DNA from: an uncultured Planctomycetaceae bacterium
GTDB taxonomy: Bacteria; Planctomycetota; Planctomycetia; Pirellulales; UBA1268
DNA length: 11,476 nucleotides
Assembly (NCBI GenBank): GCA_937900985.1
Contig: CALCGM010000212.1
Coordinates: 1-11,476 of the forward strand
Direction: 5' to 3'
The translations under genes and the position numbers were made by a program. How positions within the stretch are numbered: the first letter of the stretch is position 1; the number at the start of each line of letters is the position of its first letter. The notes under the pieces are model-generated. The model worked only from the letters and a program-made list of their open reading frames with translations. It was not told the origin of the DNA and made no database searches. Positions 1 to 5,400 of the stretch are shown piece after piece.

Positions 1-952
1 CCGACTGCCGCTGCCGCATCCTCGCCAGCATGGCGTCGGCCCCCGCCTCGCGAAGCTGCCCAGCCACCGCATGCCCCAGCTGACGCGCGACCTGCATCGC
101 CTCGCTCGCTGCGACATCGACGCTCATCGCCGCAGTGACATCGATTCGCTCCACGCCAATCGGGGTATTCTCCAGCACACAGGCGGTAAGTTCCAGTTTT
201 CCCTCATTCTCGCGAGAAAACCCACCAATTGGAGCAAGACACCCACCGGCGAGTGCCGAAAGGCACGCCCGCTCTGCCGCGATGGCGCGGTGCGACGGAG
301 CGTCGTCGATCAGCGACAGGGCCTCCTGCAACGCCGTATCCTCGGCCCGCACCTGCAGGGCCAGGGCTCCCTGCGCGATCGCCGGCCAAAAACGCGGCGG
401 CTCCAGGAGTTCGGCTCCGCGATCAGCAAGGCCGACACGCTCGAGGCCTGCCGCGGCGAGGATGATGCCCGCGTAGTCTCCCGAGGTCACCCGCCCGAGT
501 CGGGTATCGATGTTGCCACGCAGCGGGGCCGTCACGAGGTCGGGCCGCAGCTTCAGCAGCTGAGTCACCCTGCGAATGCTTGAGGTGCCAATCACCGCCC
601 CCGCAGGCAGCTCGTCAAGGGGCCTGCCGTCGGCCGTGACCAGCATGTCGAAGGGGGTCACCCGCCGCGGGACGGCAACCACCATCAGCCCAGCGGTGTC
701 TGTTGTCGGCAGGTCTTTGCAGCTGTGCACGGCGGCGTCGACACGGCCCTCAAGCAACGCTTTTTCAAGCTCATGCACGAAGACGCCGTCTCGGCCCAGG
801 CTGGCGATCGGGGCATCTCGCCTGACATCGCCGGTCGTCTGAACGATCTCGATCTCCACATCGCAGCCAACCGAGCGAAGCTGATCGGCGACATGCCCCG
901 TCTGGGTCCGTGCCAGGAGGCTACCTCGAGTACCGAGAACGATGCGGGGCAT
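1..952 (-). CDS. hemC: Porphobilinogen deaminase (hydroxymethylbilane synthase), 3' end cut by window edge
   Basis: This cytoplasmic enzyme of tetrapyrrole (heme) synthesis joins four porphobilinogen molecules into hydroxymethylbilane. The reading frame gives at least 317 residues from ATG at 952 and stays open to base 1. HemC is usually about 310 residues, so only the last few residues and the stop should be missing. Visible signatures are GTRGSLLA near residues 7-14, HSCKDLP at 76-82 (K79 and the catalytic Asp D80), GTSSIRR at 122-128, PLRGNIDTRLG at 143-153 and AGGCLAPIG at 235-243. C238 in the last motif is the expected attachment cysteine for the dipyrromethane cofactor. Position 78 is Cys where Met or Leu is more usual. 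The start puts the GTR motif at its normal distance from the N terminus, although no clear Shine-Dalgarno precedes it. It lies 63 bp downstream of comF on the same strand, probably in one transcript. Identification is very secure. Confidence 0.96.
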   Translation of the reverse strand, partial: MPRIVLGTRGSLLARTQTGHVADQLRSVGCDVEIEIVQTTGDVRRDAPIASLGRDGVFVHELEKALLEGRVDAAVHSCKDLPTTDTAGLMVVAVPRRVTPFDMLVTADGRPLDELPAGAVIGTSSIRRVTQLLKLRPDLVTAPLRGNIDTRLGRVTSGDYAGIILAAAGLERVGLADRGAELLEPPRFWPAIAQGALALQVRAEDTALQEALSLIDDAPSHRAIAAERACLSALAGGCLAPIGGFSRENEGKLELTACVLENTPIGVERIDVTAAMSVDVAASEAMQVARQLGHAVAGQLREAGADAMLARMRQRQS

Positions 953-1015
953 GGAGAGAGACACACTCGAAAGCGACAAAAGGAAGGGGAGACGTGGCGT
1001 CGCGGGGGGCCGGCG

Positions 1016-1783
1016 TCACGAACCGTCTGCCGTGAGCGTGCTGGTCCGCTCAGCCTTCGCGACCGCTGAAACATACACCTCTTGAGCCCCTGCGGCGAGG
1101 AGGGCCTGGGTGCAGGCGGCCAATGTGGCACCCGTCGTGATCACGTCATCGACCAACAGCACCCGTTGCCCACGGACGCCCGGCCCCGCCTGAAACGCTC
1201 CCGTGACGTTGGCCGGCCGCTGCTGCGGCGGCAGGGTGTTTTGCATGCTCGTGGCCCGGACCCGCCGCAACAGCCGCCGCTGCCGCACGCCGAGTGATCC
1301 CGCAACAGCCGCGGCGATCACGCCTGCGGAGCTCGTGCCTCGCACGGCTCGTCGTCGCCAGTGCATCGGCACGCCAACCACCAGATCCAGCCGCACCGCC
1401 GCGAGCCGCGATCGCACGAGGCCTCCCAGCCGGCGGCCAAGGGCCATCGCGATCGGCTCTCCGGCCGGCCGCTTGGCCCGCACCACCGCATCGCGTGCCA
1501 GGTCGCCATACCCGGCCAGCACCACCAGCCGCTGCCAGGGAGGTGCCGCCCGCAGGCAGCCCTCACACACTCCCTCTTCCGCCAGAGCTGCCGACGCTCC
1601 ACAGCGACCGCACCGGAGCAGATCGGCCGTCAGCTCCGCCAGACACGCTGGGCAGAAGTCGCGAAAGGGCGACGTCGCCGCTGAGGTGTTTGCCTCACCG
1701 AGAAGGCTCCGCTGGCAGAGCAGGCACTCAGGCGGAAACAGGAGGTCTGCAGCGGCAGTGGCAAGGCCAGTGAGCGGTCGCAT
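1016..1783 (-). CDS. comF: ComF family phosphoribosyltransferase-like protein
   Basis: This 255-residue protein has the ComF/GntX layout: an N-terminal zinc-ribbon-like region followed by a type I phosphoribosyltransferase fold. Four cysteine pairs are visible (C20/C23, C44/C47, C58/C61, C73/C76). The C-terminal half has VLLVDDVITTGAT at 208-220, the PRPP-binding loop of the family. Upstream of it, RATSMQNTLPPQQRPANVTGAF matches the family pattern of T-x-x-Q followed by R-x-x-N-x-x-x-x-F. The family motif usually written RGFNQ is replaced here by RGTSSAG around 148-154. ComF proteins are linked to DNA uptake in naturally competent bacteria, but many relatives have no known substrate, so competence cannot be inferred from this gene alone. 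The ATG at 1783 follows a weak G-rich stretch. hemC follows 63 bp downstream on the same strand. Family is secure; role is open. Confidence 0.9.
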   Translation of the reverse strand: MRPLTGLATAAADLLFPPECLLCQRSLLGEANTSAATSPFRDFCPACLAELTADLLRCGRCGASAALAEEGVCEGCLRAAPPWQRLVVLAGYGDLARDAVVRAKRPAGEPIAMALGRRLGGLVRSRLAAVRLDLVVGVPMHWRRRAVRGTSSAGVIAAAVAGSLGVRQRRLLRRVRATSMQNTLPPQQRPANVTGAFQAGPGVRGQRVLLVDDVITTGATLAACTQALLAAGAQEVYVSAVAKAERTSTLTADGS

Positions 1784-1834
1784 GCTGCAGCCCCCGTGCG
1801 GTGCTGGGAAAGCCTTCCTCGTGTCAAAAACCGA

Positions 1835-1864
1835 TTGACGCTCAGCCGTGCAGGTCTCTATTGT
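1835..1864 (+). promoter_or_regulatory. Candidate sigma70-type promoter for the LptF/LptG-like gene
   Basis: TTGACG at 1835-1840 and TATTGT at 1859-1864 are separated by 18 bp. They match the TTGACA and TATAAT hexamers at 5 of 6 and 4 of 6 positions. Transcription would begin near 1871, leaving an untranslated leader of about 105 nt before the ATG at 1976. A TTGACA also exists on the opposite strand (1827-1822), facing comF, but I find no fitting -10 box for it. Prediction by eye only. Confidence 0.35.
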
Positions 1865-1975
1865 CCGCCCCTCTGATCACGCCGACTGTCGTTCCGTGGG
1901 CCGCCGTCTGAACAGCTTTCTCTCTCAAGACCGCCGGCTCTGGAGGCCCTTCCGCCGGTCGAACGGCGCACAGCC

Positions 1976-3106
1976 ATGCTCATCGATCGCTACATCACCA
2001 GGGCGCAGATCAACTCGTTTCTGATCGTCTTTGTCAGTCTGGCAGGCCTCACGTTTGTTGTCGACGCTTTCAACAACATCGAGGAGTTCATCGCCCACGC
2101 CCCCGAGGGCGGTGGGCTCTGGCGGGTTCTTGGGCGTTACTACGGCTTCCGGCTGATCTCGTTTTTCGATGCCACCAGCGGGGTCATCGCCCTGGCCAGT
2201 GCGATGTTCGCCCTTTCGTGGCTTGAGCGGCACAACGAACTGACCGCCCTTCTCGCCGCTGGCGTCACCCGCTGGCGAATCGCAAGGCCGGCCATCGTCT
2301 TCGCTGGCGTTGTGGCCCTCGTGGCTGCGGCCAACCGCGAAGTCGTGCTCCCGCAGATTCGCCATGCCTTGGAAGGCAACGCGCAAGATCTCTCTGGCGA
2401 TGCCTGGCAGCCGTTCGAAGCCCGCTACGACCACCGCACGGAGATCCTTTTTCGCGGCAAGCAGTGGCGGCGGAGCGAACGTCTGATCCAAGAGCCGAGC
2501 CTGCTCCTCCCGCCATCGATGGCTGGGGTGAGTGCCCAGGTGGATGCCGCAGAGGCTCGCTGGCTTCCTGCAGACGCCTCCCATCCGGCAGGCTACCTGC
2601 TCGTTGGCGTCAGCGAACCGGCTGCCATCGACGGCATCCCCAGCCTCACGCTCGGCGGCGTGACGGTGATTCACACTCGTCAGGATTCAGAATGGCTCGA
2701 CCCAGGCTCCTGTTTCGTGGCAAGTGACGTGAGCTTTGAGCAGCTCATCGGCTCGAGCAACTGGAGCCTCTACTCGTCAACGCCCGACCTCGTGCGGGCC
2801 ATTGGCAATCCGGCCATTGGCGTGACCGCCGATGTTCCACTCCGCGCCCACGCCCGCCTGGTGCAGCCGATCCTCGACCTGTCGCTGACCATCCTCGGGC
2901 TGCCGCTGGTTGTGGGCCCCAGCCGCAAGGGCGTGTTTGTTGCGGTTGGGCTGTCGGTCGTGCTGACGGCCGTCTTTCTGCTCACGACGCTCGGCTGCCA
3001 TGCCCTGGCAACGAGCTATGTCATCAGCCCGTCGCTCGGCGCCTGGCTGCCGGTGATGCTGCTCACGCCGCTGACGGCCTGGCAGGCGCAGCCCATGTGG
3101 CAGTAA
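1976..3106 (+). CDS. LptF/LptG (YjgP/YjgQ) family permease
   Basis: This 376-residue inner-membrane protein has the LptF/LptG layout. There are three hydrophobic segments near the N terminus (about 13-31, 58-83 and 104-120), a soluble, presumably periplasmic domain (about 125-290), and three more segments (about 295-314, 318-347 and 352-370). The stretch HNELTALLAAGVTRWR at 86-101 is the characteristic cytoplasmic coupling region between TM2 and TM3. In the known Lpt system LptF and LptG pair with the LptB ATPase to extract LPS-type lipids from the inner membrane and feed them to the LptC/LptA bridge. Only one such gene is visible, so whether it acts as LptF, LptG or a homodimer cannot be decided. 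The ATG at 1976 fits the family's N terminus (a short amphipathic stretch ending in DRYI), though the nearest purine-rich sequence (GGAGG at about 1942) is too far upstream to be its ribosome site. It converges with the lipoprotein gene, with 38 bp between stops. Confidence 0.9.
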   Translation: MLIDRYITRAQINSFLIVFVSLAGLTFVVDAFNNIEEFIAHAPEGGGLWRVLGRYYGFRLISFFDATSGVIALASAMFALSWLERHNELTALLAAGVTRWRIARPAIVFAGVVALVAAANREVVLPQIRHALEGNAQDLSGDAWQPFEARYDHRTEILFRGKQWRRSERLIQEPSLLLPPSMAGVSAQVDAAEARWLPADASHPAGYLLVGVSEPAAIDGIPSLTLGGVTVIHTRQDSEWLDPGSCFVASDVSFEQLIGSSNWSLYSSTPDLVRAIGNPAIGVTADVPLRAHARLVQPILDLSLTILGLPLVVGPSRKGVFVAVGLSVVLTAVFLLTTLGCHALATSYVISPSLGAWLPVMLLTPLTAWQAQPMWQ

Positions 3107-3144
3107 CCGCGGGCAGATCCGGAAACAGCGGCCCTCCGCCACGA

Positions 3145-3549
3145 TCAGCCGCCGGGCACGATCACCCCGCTGGCTCCCGACCCGATGGTCGAAAAGCCTT
3201 CCTGGGATCCGGAGCCCGAACTGGAGCCCGTCCCCGACCCCGTCCCCGACGAGGTGCCGCTGCCATACGACATCGGGGTGGCGGCATCGCCACCCGCTGC
3301 TGGCGACGCCGCGGCCGAGGCATCACCACCAGCCGCGGCGGCGGCCCGCGGCGGGCCACTGGTGTAGTTCTCGACGCTCTGCTGGTAGGCCGTTTCATAG
3401 TCGGCACACGACGCCAGCGTCAGGCTGAACACAGCCAACGCCCCGCAGGCAATGCCCCGCCCACAGCAAAGCTCGCGCAACCGGAAAGCTCGTCGCGACC
3501 GGAAAGCATGATGGACATTCGCTCGATTCACCAATCGTTTTCGCTCCAC
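3145..3549 (-). CDS. Predicted small lipoprotein, Gly/Ser/Ala-rich, function unknown
   Basis: This 134-residue protein has an unusually long basic N-terminal region (residues 1-31, rich in Arg), then a hydrophobic stretch GALAVFSLTLASC at 36-48. The stretch ends in a good lipobox, LASC, with C48 as the predicted lipidated residue. A short polar part follows (ADYETAYQQSVENYTSG) and then a low-complexity tail of Ala/Gly and Ser/Gly/Thr repeats ending in GVIVPGG. It is therefore probably exported and anchored in a membrane, with a flexible tail. The start is GTG at 3549, supported by a strong GGAGG five bases upstream; TTG codons at residues 6 and 23 or GTG at residue 7 would shorten the N terminus. 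It is divergent from fliW (164 bp between starts). I do not recognise a family. Low-complexity composition limits homology, but the ribosome site plus lipobox make it a likely real gene. Confidence 0.72.
   Translation of the reverse strand: MERKRLVNRANVHHAFRSRRAFRLRELCCGRGIACGALAVFSLTLASCADYETAYQQSVENYTSGPPRAAAAAGGDASAAASPAAGGDAATPMSYGSGTSSGTGSGTGSSSGSGSQEGFSTIGSGASGVIVPGG
3481..3507 (-). repeat. Short in-frame direct repeat in the lipoprotein N-terminal region
   Basis: CCGGAAAGC (plus strand) occurs at 3481-3489 and again at 3499-3507, 18 bp apart, so the copies are in the same reading frame. On the coding strand they encode the repeated AFR-x-R at residues 15-19 and 21-25 of the predicted lipoprotein, within the basic stretch before the signal sequence. 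Confidence 0.5.
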
Positions 3550-3554
3550 GAGAA

Positions 3555-3559
3555 CCTCC
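3555..3559 (-). promoter_or_regulatory. Ribosome binding site supporting the GTG start of the lipoprotein gene
   Basis: On the minus strand GGAGG is followed by TTCTC and then GTG at 3549. This near-ideal five-base spacing decides in favour of the GTG start over the downstream TTG or GTG codons. Confidence 0.65.
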
Positions 3560-3581
3560 GAGTGATCCGATCAGGTTATGT

Positions 3582-3599
3582 GTGGAACGGTCGTTCCAC
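3582..3599. promoter_or_regulatory. Perfect 18-bp inverted repeat, operator-like, between lipoprotein gene and fliW
   Basis: GTGGAACGGTCGTTCCAC has two perfect 8-bp arms (GTGGAACG and CGTTCCAC) around a 2-bp centre. It lies 32 bp upstream of the minus-strand GTG start and 114 bp upstream of the fliW ATG, in the divergent intergenic region. The symmetry and length suit a dimeric DNA-binding regulator. No T-run follows on either strand, so a terminator is unlikely. Function is inferred from position only. Confidence 0.45.
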
Positions 3600-3700
3600 G
3601 ATGAAAGATATCTGCCGCAGTTCTTCCGAATACTTCGAAGGGACACCCGTTCCGAGCTGGGAGCAACTCTCCAGCCGAAAGAGCGAGAACGATCCGGCAA

Positions 3701-3705
3701 AGGAG
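3701..3705 (+). promoter_or_regulatory. Ribosome binding site of fliW
   Basis: AGGAG lies 8 bases before the ATG at 3714 and selects that start over the in-frame ATG at 3582, which would add 44 residues without family resemblance and would place the 18-bp dyad inside the gene. The site contains a GGA triplet, the core of CsrA-binding sites, so CsrA control of fliW is possible. Confidence 0.6.
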
Positions 3706-3713
3706 TGCCACCC

Positions 3714-4154
3714 ATGCGAATCAACACGACGCGGTTCGGACGCATCGACATTGAAACAGACGACCTGCTGCATTTTGCCAGCGGGCTGCCCGGACTGGAA
3801 GACTGCCAGCGATGGGCGTTGCTCGCGGATGCCGGCAACGAGGCCCTGGGATGGCTGCAGTCCACCAGCCGCAGCGATGTCGCCCTGGCGGTGGTCAGCC
3901 CCCGGCGGTTTGTGCCCGACTATCAGGTGCGGATCCCCCGCAGCGAGCTGACTCCGCTGGCGATGCGTGACCTCCGCGACGCACAGCTCTTGGTGGTTGT
4001 CGCCCGGCATGCCGGGGCGCTCACCCTCAACTTGAAGGCACCAATCGTTATCAACGTTGAAGCCCGCACAGGCCGTCAAGTCGTTGCGAGCGGCGACCTT
4101 CCGATGCGATATGAGCTTGTCGGCCAACGTTCACCGCTCAAAAAGAGTGCATAA
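3714..4154 (+). CDS. fliW: Flagellar assembly factor FliW (CsrA antagonist)
   Basis: This 146-residue cytoplasmic protein has the size and main signatures of FliW: FASGLPGLEDCQRWALL at 21-37, the family's F-x-x-GLPGFE block, and LTLNLKAPIVIN at 103-114 followed by RTGRQVV at 118-124. In Bacillus and Campylobacter, FliW binds CsrA and relieves its repression of flagellin mRNA; FliW itself is held by flagellin, linking flagellin export to its translation. csrA begins 67 bp downstream on the same strand, which matches this partnership. The ATG at 3714 with an AGGAG site was chosen. The stop codon TAA lies in the sequence GCATAATAC, which could double as a weak -10 element for csrA, though no good -35 accompanies it. 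Confidence 0.95.
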   Translation: MRINTTRFGRIDIETDDLLHFASGLPGLEDCQRWALLADAGNEALGWLQSTSRSDVALAVVSPRRFVPDYQVRIPRSELTPLAMRDLRDAQLLVVVARHAGALTLNLKAPIVINVEARTGRQVVASGDLPMRYELVGQRSPLKKSA

Positions 4155-4159
4155 TACGA

Positions 4160-4193
4160 GTGTGGCGCCCGAACTTAGGCCGGCTTGCCACAC
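4160..4193 (+). promoter_or_regulatory. Hairpin in the fliW-csrA intergenic leader
   Basis: GTGTGGC at 4160-4166 pairs perfectly with GCCACAC at 4187-4193. Inside the 20-nt loop GCC (4167-4169) can also pair with GGC (4178-4180). There is no following U-run, so it is not a standard terminator; it could structure the csrA leader or protect a processed end. No function is demonstrated. Confidence 0.35.
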
Positions 4194-4196
4194 ACA

Positions 4197-4214
4197 GGAT
4201 AAGGTCAGGAAGGA
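4197..4214 (+). promoter_or_regulatory. Three GGA motifs overlapping the csrA ribosome binding site
   Basis: GGA triplets at 4197-4199, 4208-4210 and 4212-4214 lie just before the csrA ATG at 4222; the last two form the AGGAAGGA Shine-Dalgarno. CsrA binds GGA, typically in pairs near the ribosome site, and represses translation. Negative autoregulation is therefore plausible. GGA is also part of any good Shine-Dalgarno, so only the extra upstream copy is informative. Confidence 0.4.
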
Positions 4215-4221
4215 ACCACCG

Positions 4222-4494
4222 ATGCTCGTACTCTCCAGACAACGCGACGAAAGCATCATGATTGGCGACAGCATTGTCGTCACGATTGTCGACATCCGGG
4301 GAGACAAGGTGCGGCTGGGGATCAATGCCCCGGCCGAGGTGCCGGTGCATCGCCAGGAAGTCTACGAGGCCATTCAGCGGGAGAATGTCCGCGCGAGCCG
4401 CCTGGCGCCGGACGAGACGCAGGAAATCGGCAAACTGGCTGGCCGCGGCCCCGTTCCAAACTCCGGCAAGGCTGGCGAATCGGCCCGCGGCTGA
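4222..4494 (+). CDS. csrA: Carbon storage regulator CsrA (RsmA family), with extended C terminus
   Basis: This is a translational regulator that works as a homodimer and binds GGA motifs in mRNA leaders. The first 60 residues match the family closely: MLVLSRQRDESIMIGD at 1-16, then IVDIRGDKVRLGINAP at 22-37 and VPVHRQEVYEAIQREN at 40-55. L4 and R44, the key RNA-contacting residues, are present. The protein is 90 residues, against 61 in E. coli and about 74 in Bacillus. The tail from about residue 56 is rich in Gly, Pro and Ala. FliW-dependent CsrA proteins are known to have a C-terminal extension used for FliW binding, which agrees with fliW immediately upstream; the last 15-20 residues here look disordered and may not take part. 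The ATG at 4222 follows AGGAAGGA. Likely targets are flagellin and other motility mRNAs elsewhere in the genome. Confidence 0.96.
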   Translation: MLVLSRQRDESIMIGDSIVVTIVDIRGDKVRLGINAPAEVPVHRQEVYEAIQRENVRASRLAPDETQEIGKLAGRGPVPNSGKAGESARG

Positions 4495-4538
4495 GCAGCC
4501 GCTGCAGGCCGAGCCGGCTCTTCCCCAGCATCAGCTGC

Positions 4539-4572
4539 CCTCAGCCAACCGGGAACCTCAGCCAACCGGGAA
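4539..4572. repeat. Perfect 17-bp tandem duplication at the end of the thioredoxin-like gene
   Basis: CCTCAGCCAACCGGGAA occurs at 4539-4555 and immediately again at 4556-4572 with no mismatch. The second copy contains the stop codon (TGA on the minus strand, 4558-4560) and the last three codons plus part of a fourth of the thioredoxin-like gene. The first copy is an untranslated echo of the same sequence in the short space between that gene and csrA. Confidence 0.85.
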
Positions 4573-5142
4573 ATAGTCCGGTTCGCTGCCCGCTCTCCAC
4601 TTGATGTTGCAGCCGATGCTCGGCGTCTGATCGGCTGGAACGGACGTGCCAGCGAGCAGGGCCTCGAGGGCGGCGCGGAGATCTGAGCCCGTGACGGGGA
4701 TGCCGCTCTCGGGACGGCTGGCATCGAGCTGCCCGCGGTAGACGAGCTTCGCGTCACCGTCGAAAACGTAGAAGTCGGGGGTGCAGGCGGCTCGGTAGGC
4801 CTTCGCCACATCCTGCGTTTCGTCGTAGAGGTATGGGAAGGGATAGCCGCGCTGCTCCGCCTCGTGAACCATCTGTTCCGGTGAGTCCGCCGGATGGGTG
4901 GCAACGTCGTTGGAACTGATCGCCACCATGCCGACGCCGCGTGGCATGTACTCGTGGCCCAGCCGGGCCAGTTCGTCGGCCACATGCTTCACAAACGGGC
5001 AGTGGTTGCAGATAAACATCACCACGGTACCCTTCGCCCCCGCCACATCCTTCCAGGCCATCGTGCGGCCGCTGACGTCGAGGAGCGAGAAGTCGGCGGC
5101 CGTGGTGCCGAGGGGAAGCATTGTGCTGGGGGTGCGTACCAT
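4558..5142 (-). CDS. Thioredoxin-fold protein, PRX-like family (AhpC/TSA-like)
   Basis: This 194-residue soluble protein has no signal peptide and is presumably cytoplasmic. It matches a widespread family of small thioredoxin-like proteins related to peroxiredoxins. Signatures are MFICNHCPFVKHV at 42-54, with C45-N-H-C48 in the place of the thioredoxin CxxC, then DETQDVAKAY at 107-116, ACTPDFYVFD at 119-128 with the Thr-Pro typical of the cis-proline loop, YRGQLDASRP at 135-144, and the terminal block TPSIGCNIKW at 173-182 ending in YFPVG. The family is usually annotated as thioredoxin family protein or alkyl hydroperoxide reductase; the substrate is not established. The ATG at 5142 has GAGG seven bases upstream. 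It is divergent from cheA across 258 bp and convergent with csrA. Nothing ties it to chemotaxis beyond location. Confidence 0.92.
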   Translation of the reverse strand: MVRTPSTMLPLGTTAADFSLLDVSGRTMAWKDVAGAKGTVVMFICNHCPFVKHVADELARLGHEYMPRGVGMVAISSNDVATHPADSPEQMVHEAEQRGYPFPYLYDETQDVAKAYRAACTPDFYVFDGDAKLVYRGQLDASRPESGIPVTGSDLRAALEALLAGTSVPADQTPSIGCNIKWRAGSEPDYFPVG

Positions 5143-5400
5143 GACGAGACCTCGCGGGGGAAACCAGTTTCGTTGGTGAAGGCAAGAGCGGGGCTCTGCA
5201 GCCCGCGGAGCCTACCAGGCCGCGCGGCGGCTTCCAACGAAGGCCCGGTTTTGAACTGCCAGCCGACGGACGCAGCGGCTTGCCCCGTCCCGTCCCTGCG
5301 ACAAAGAAGGGGGTATGCTTGGGAAGAGTTTGCGGGGGAGCCCTCGAGGCGTCGACGTGGGCCGGGGATGTGGCCGCCGGATGGATACGGAGCGTGCGCG

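Noticed and set aside
1925..2674. Minus-strand open frame of 249 codons opposite the LptF/LptG-like gene
   Set aside because: The translation has no recognisable domain, while the plus strand encodes a clear membrane permease with correct hydrophobic segments.
4495..4538. Palindrome GAGCCGGCTC (4511-4520) and GCAGC/GCTGC after csrA as a terminator
   Set aside because: Stems have essentially no loop and no T-run on either strand, so an intrinsic terminator is not supported, although the convergent location would suit one.
5191..5212. Hairpins GGGCT/AGCCC and GGCTC/GAGCC in the thioredoxin-cheA divergent region
   Set aside because: They are only 5-bp, mutually exclusive stems in GC-rich DNA with no U-run; this is not distinguishable from chance.
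5319..5333. Possible sigma54 promoter upstream of cheA (TTGGGAAGAGTTTGC)
   Set aside because: The GG and GC dinucleotides are one base too close for the -24/-12 spacing when the best GG is used, and the flanking consensus bases do not match.
4894..5400. In-frame 5' extension of cheA by 169 codons
   Set aside because: It overlaps the thioredoxin-like gene on the other strand and shows no CheA similarity; the HPt domain begins normally right after the ATG at 5401, which has its own GGAG.
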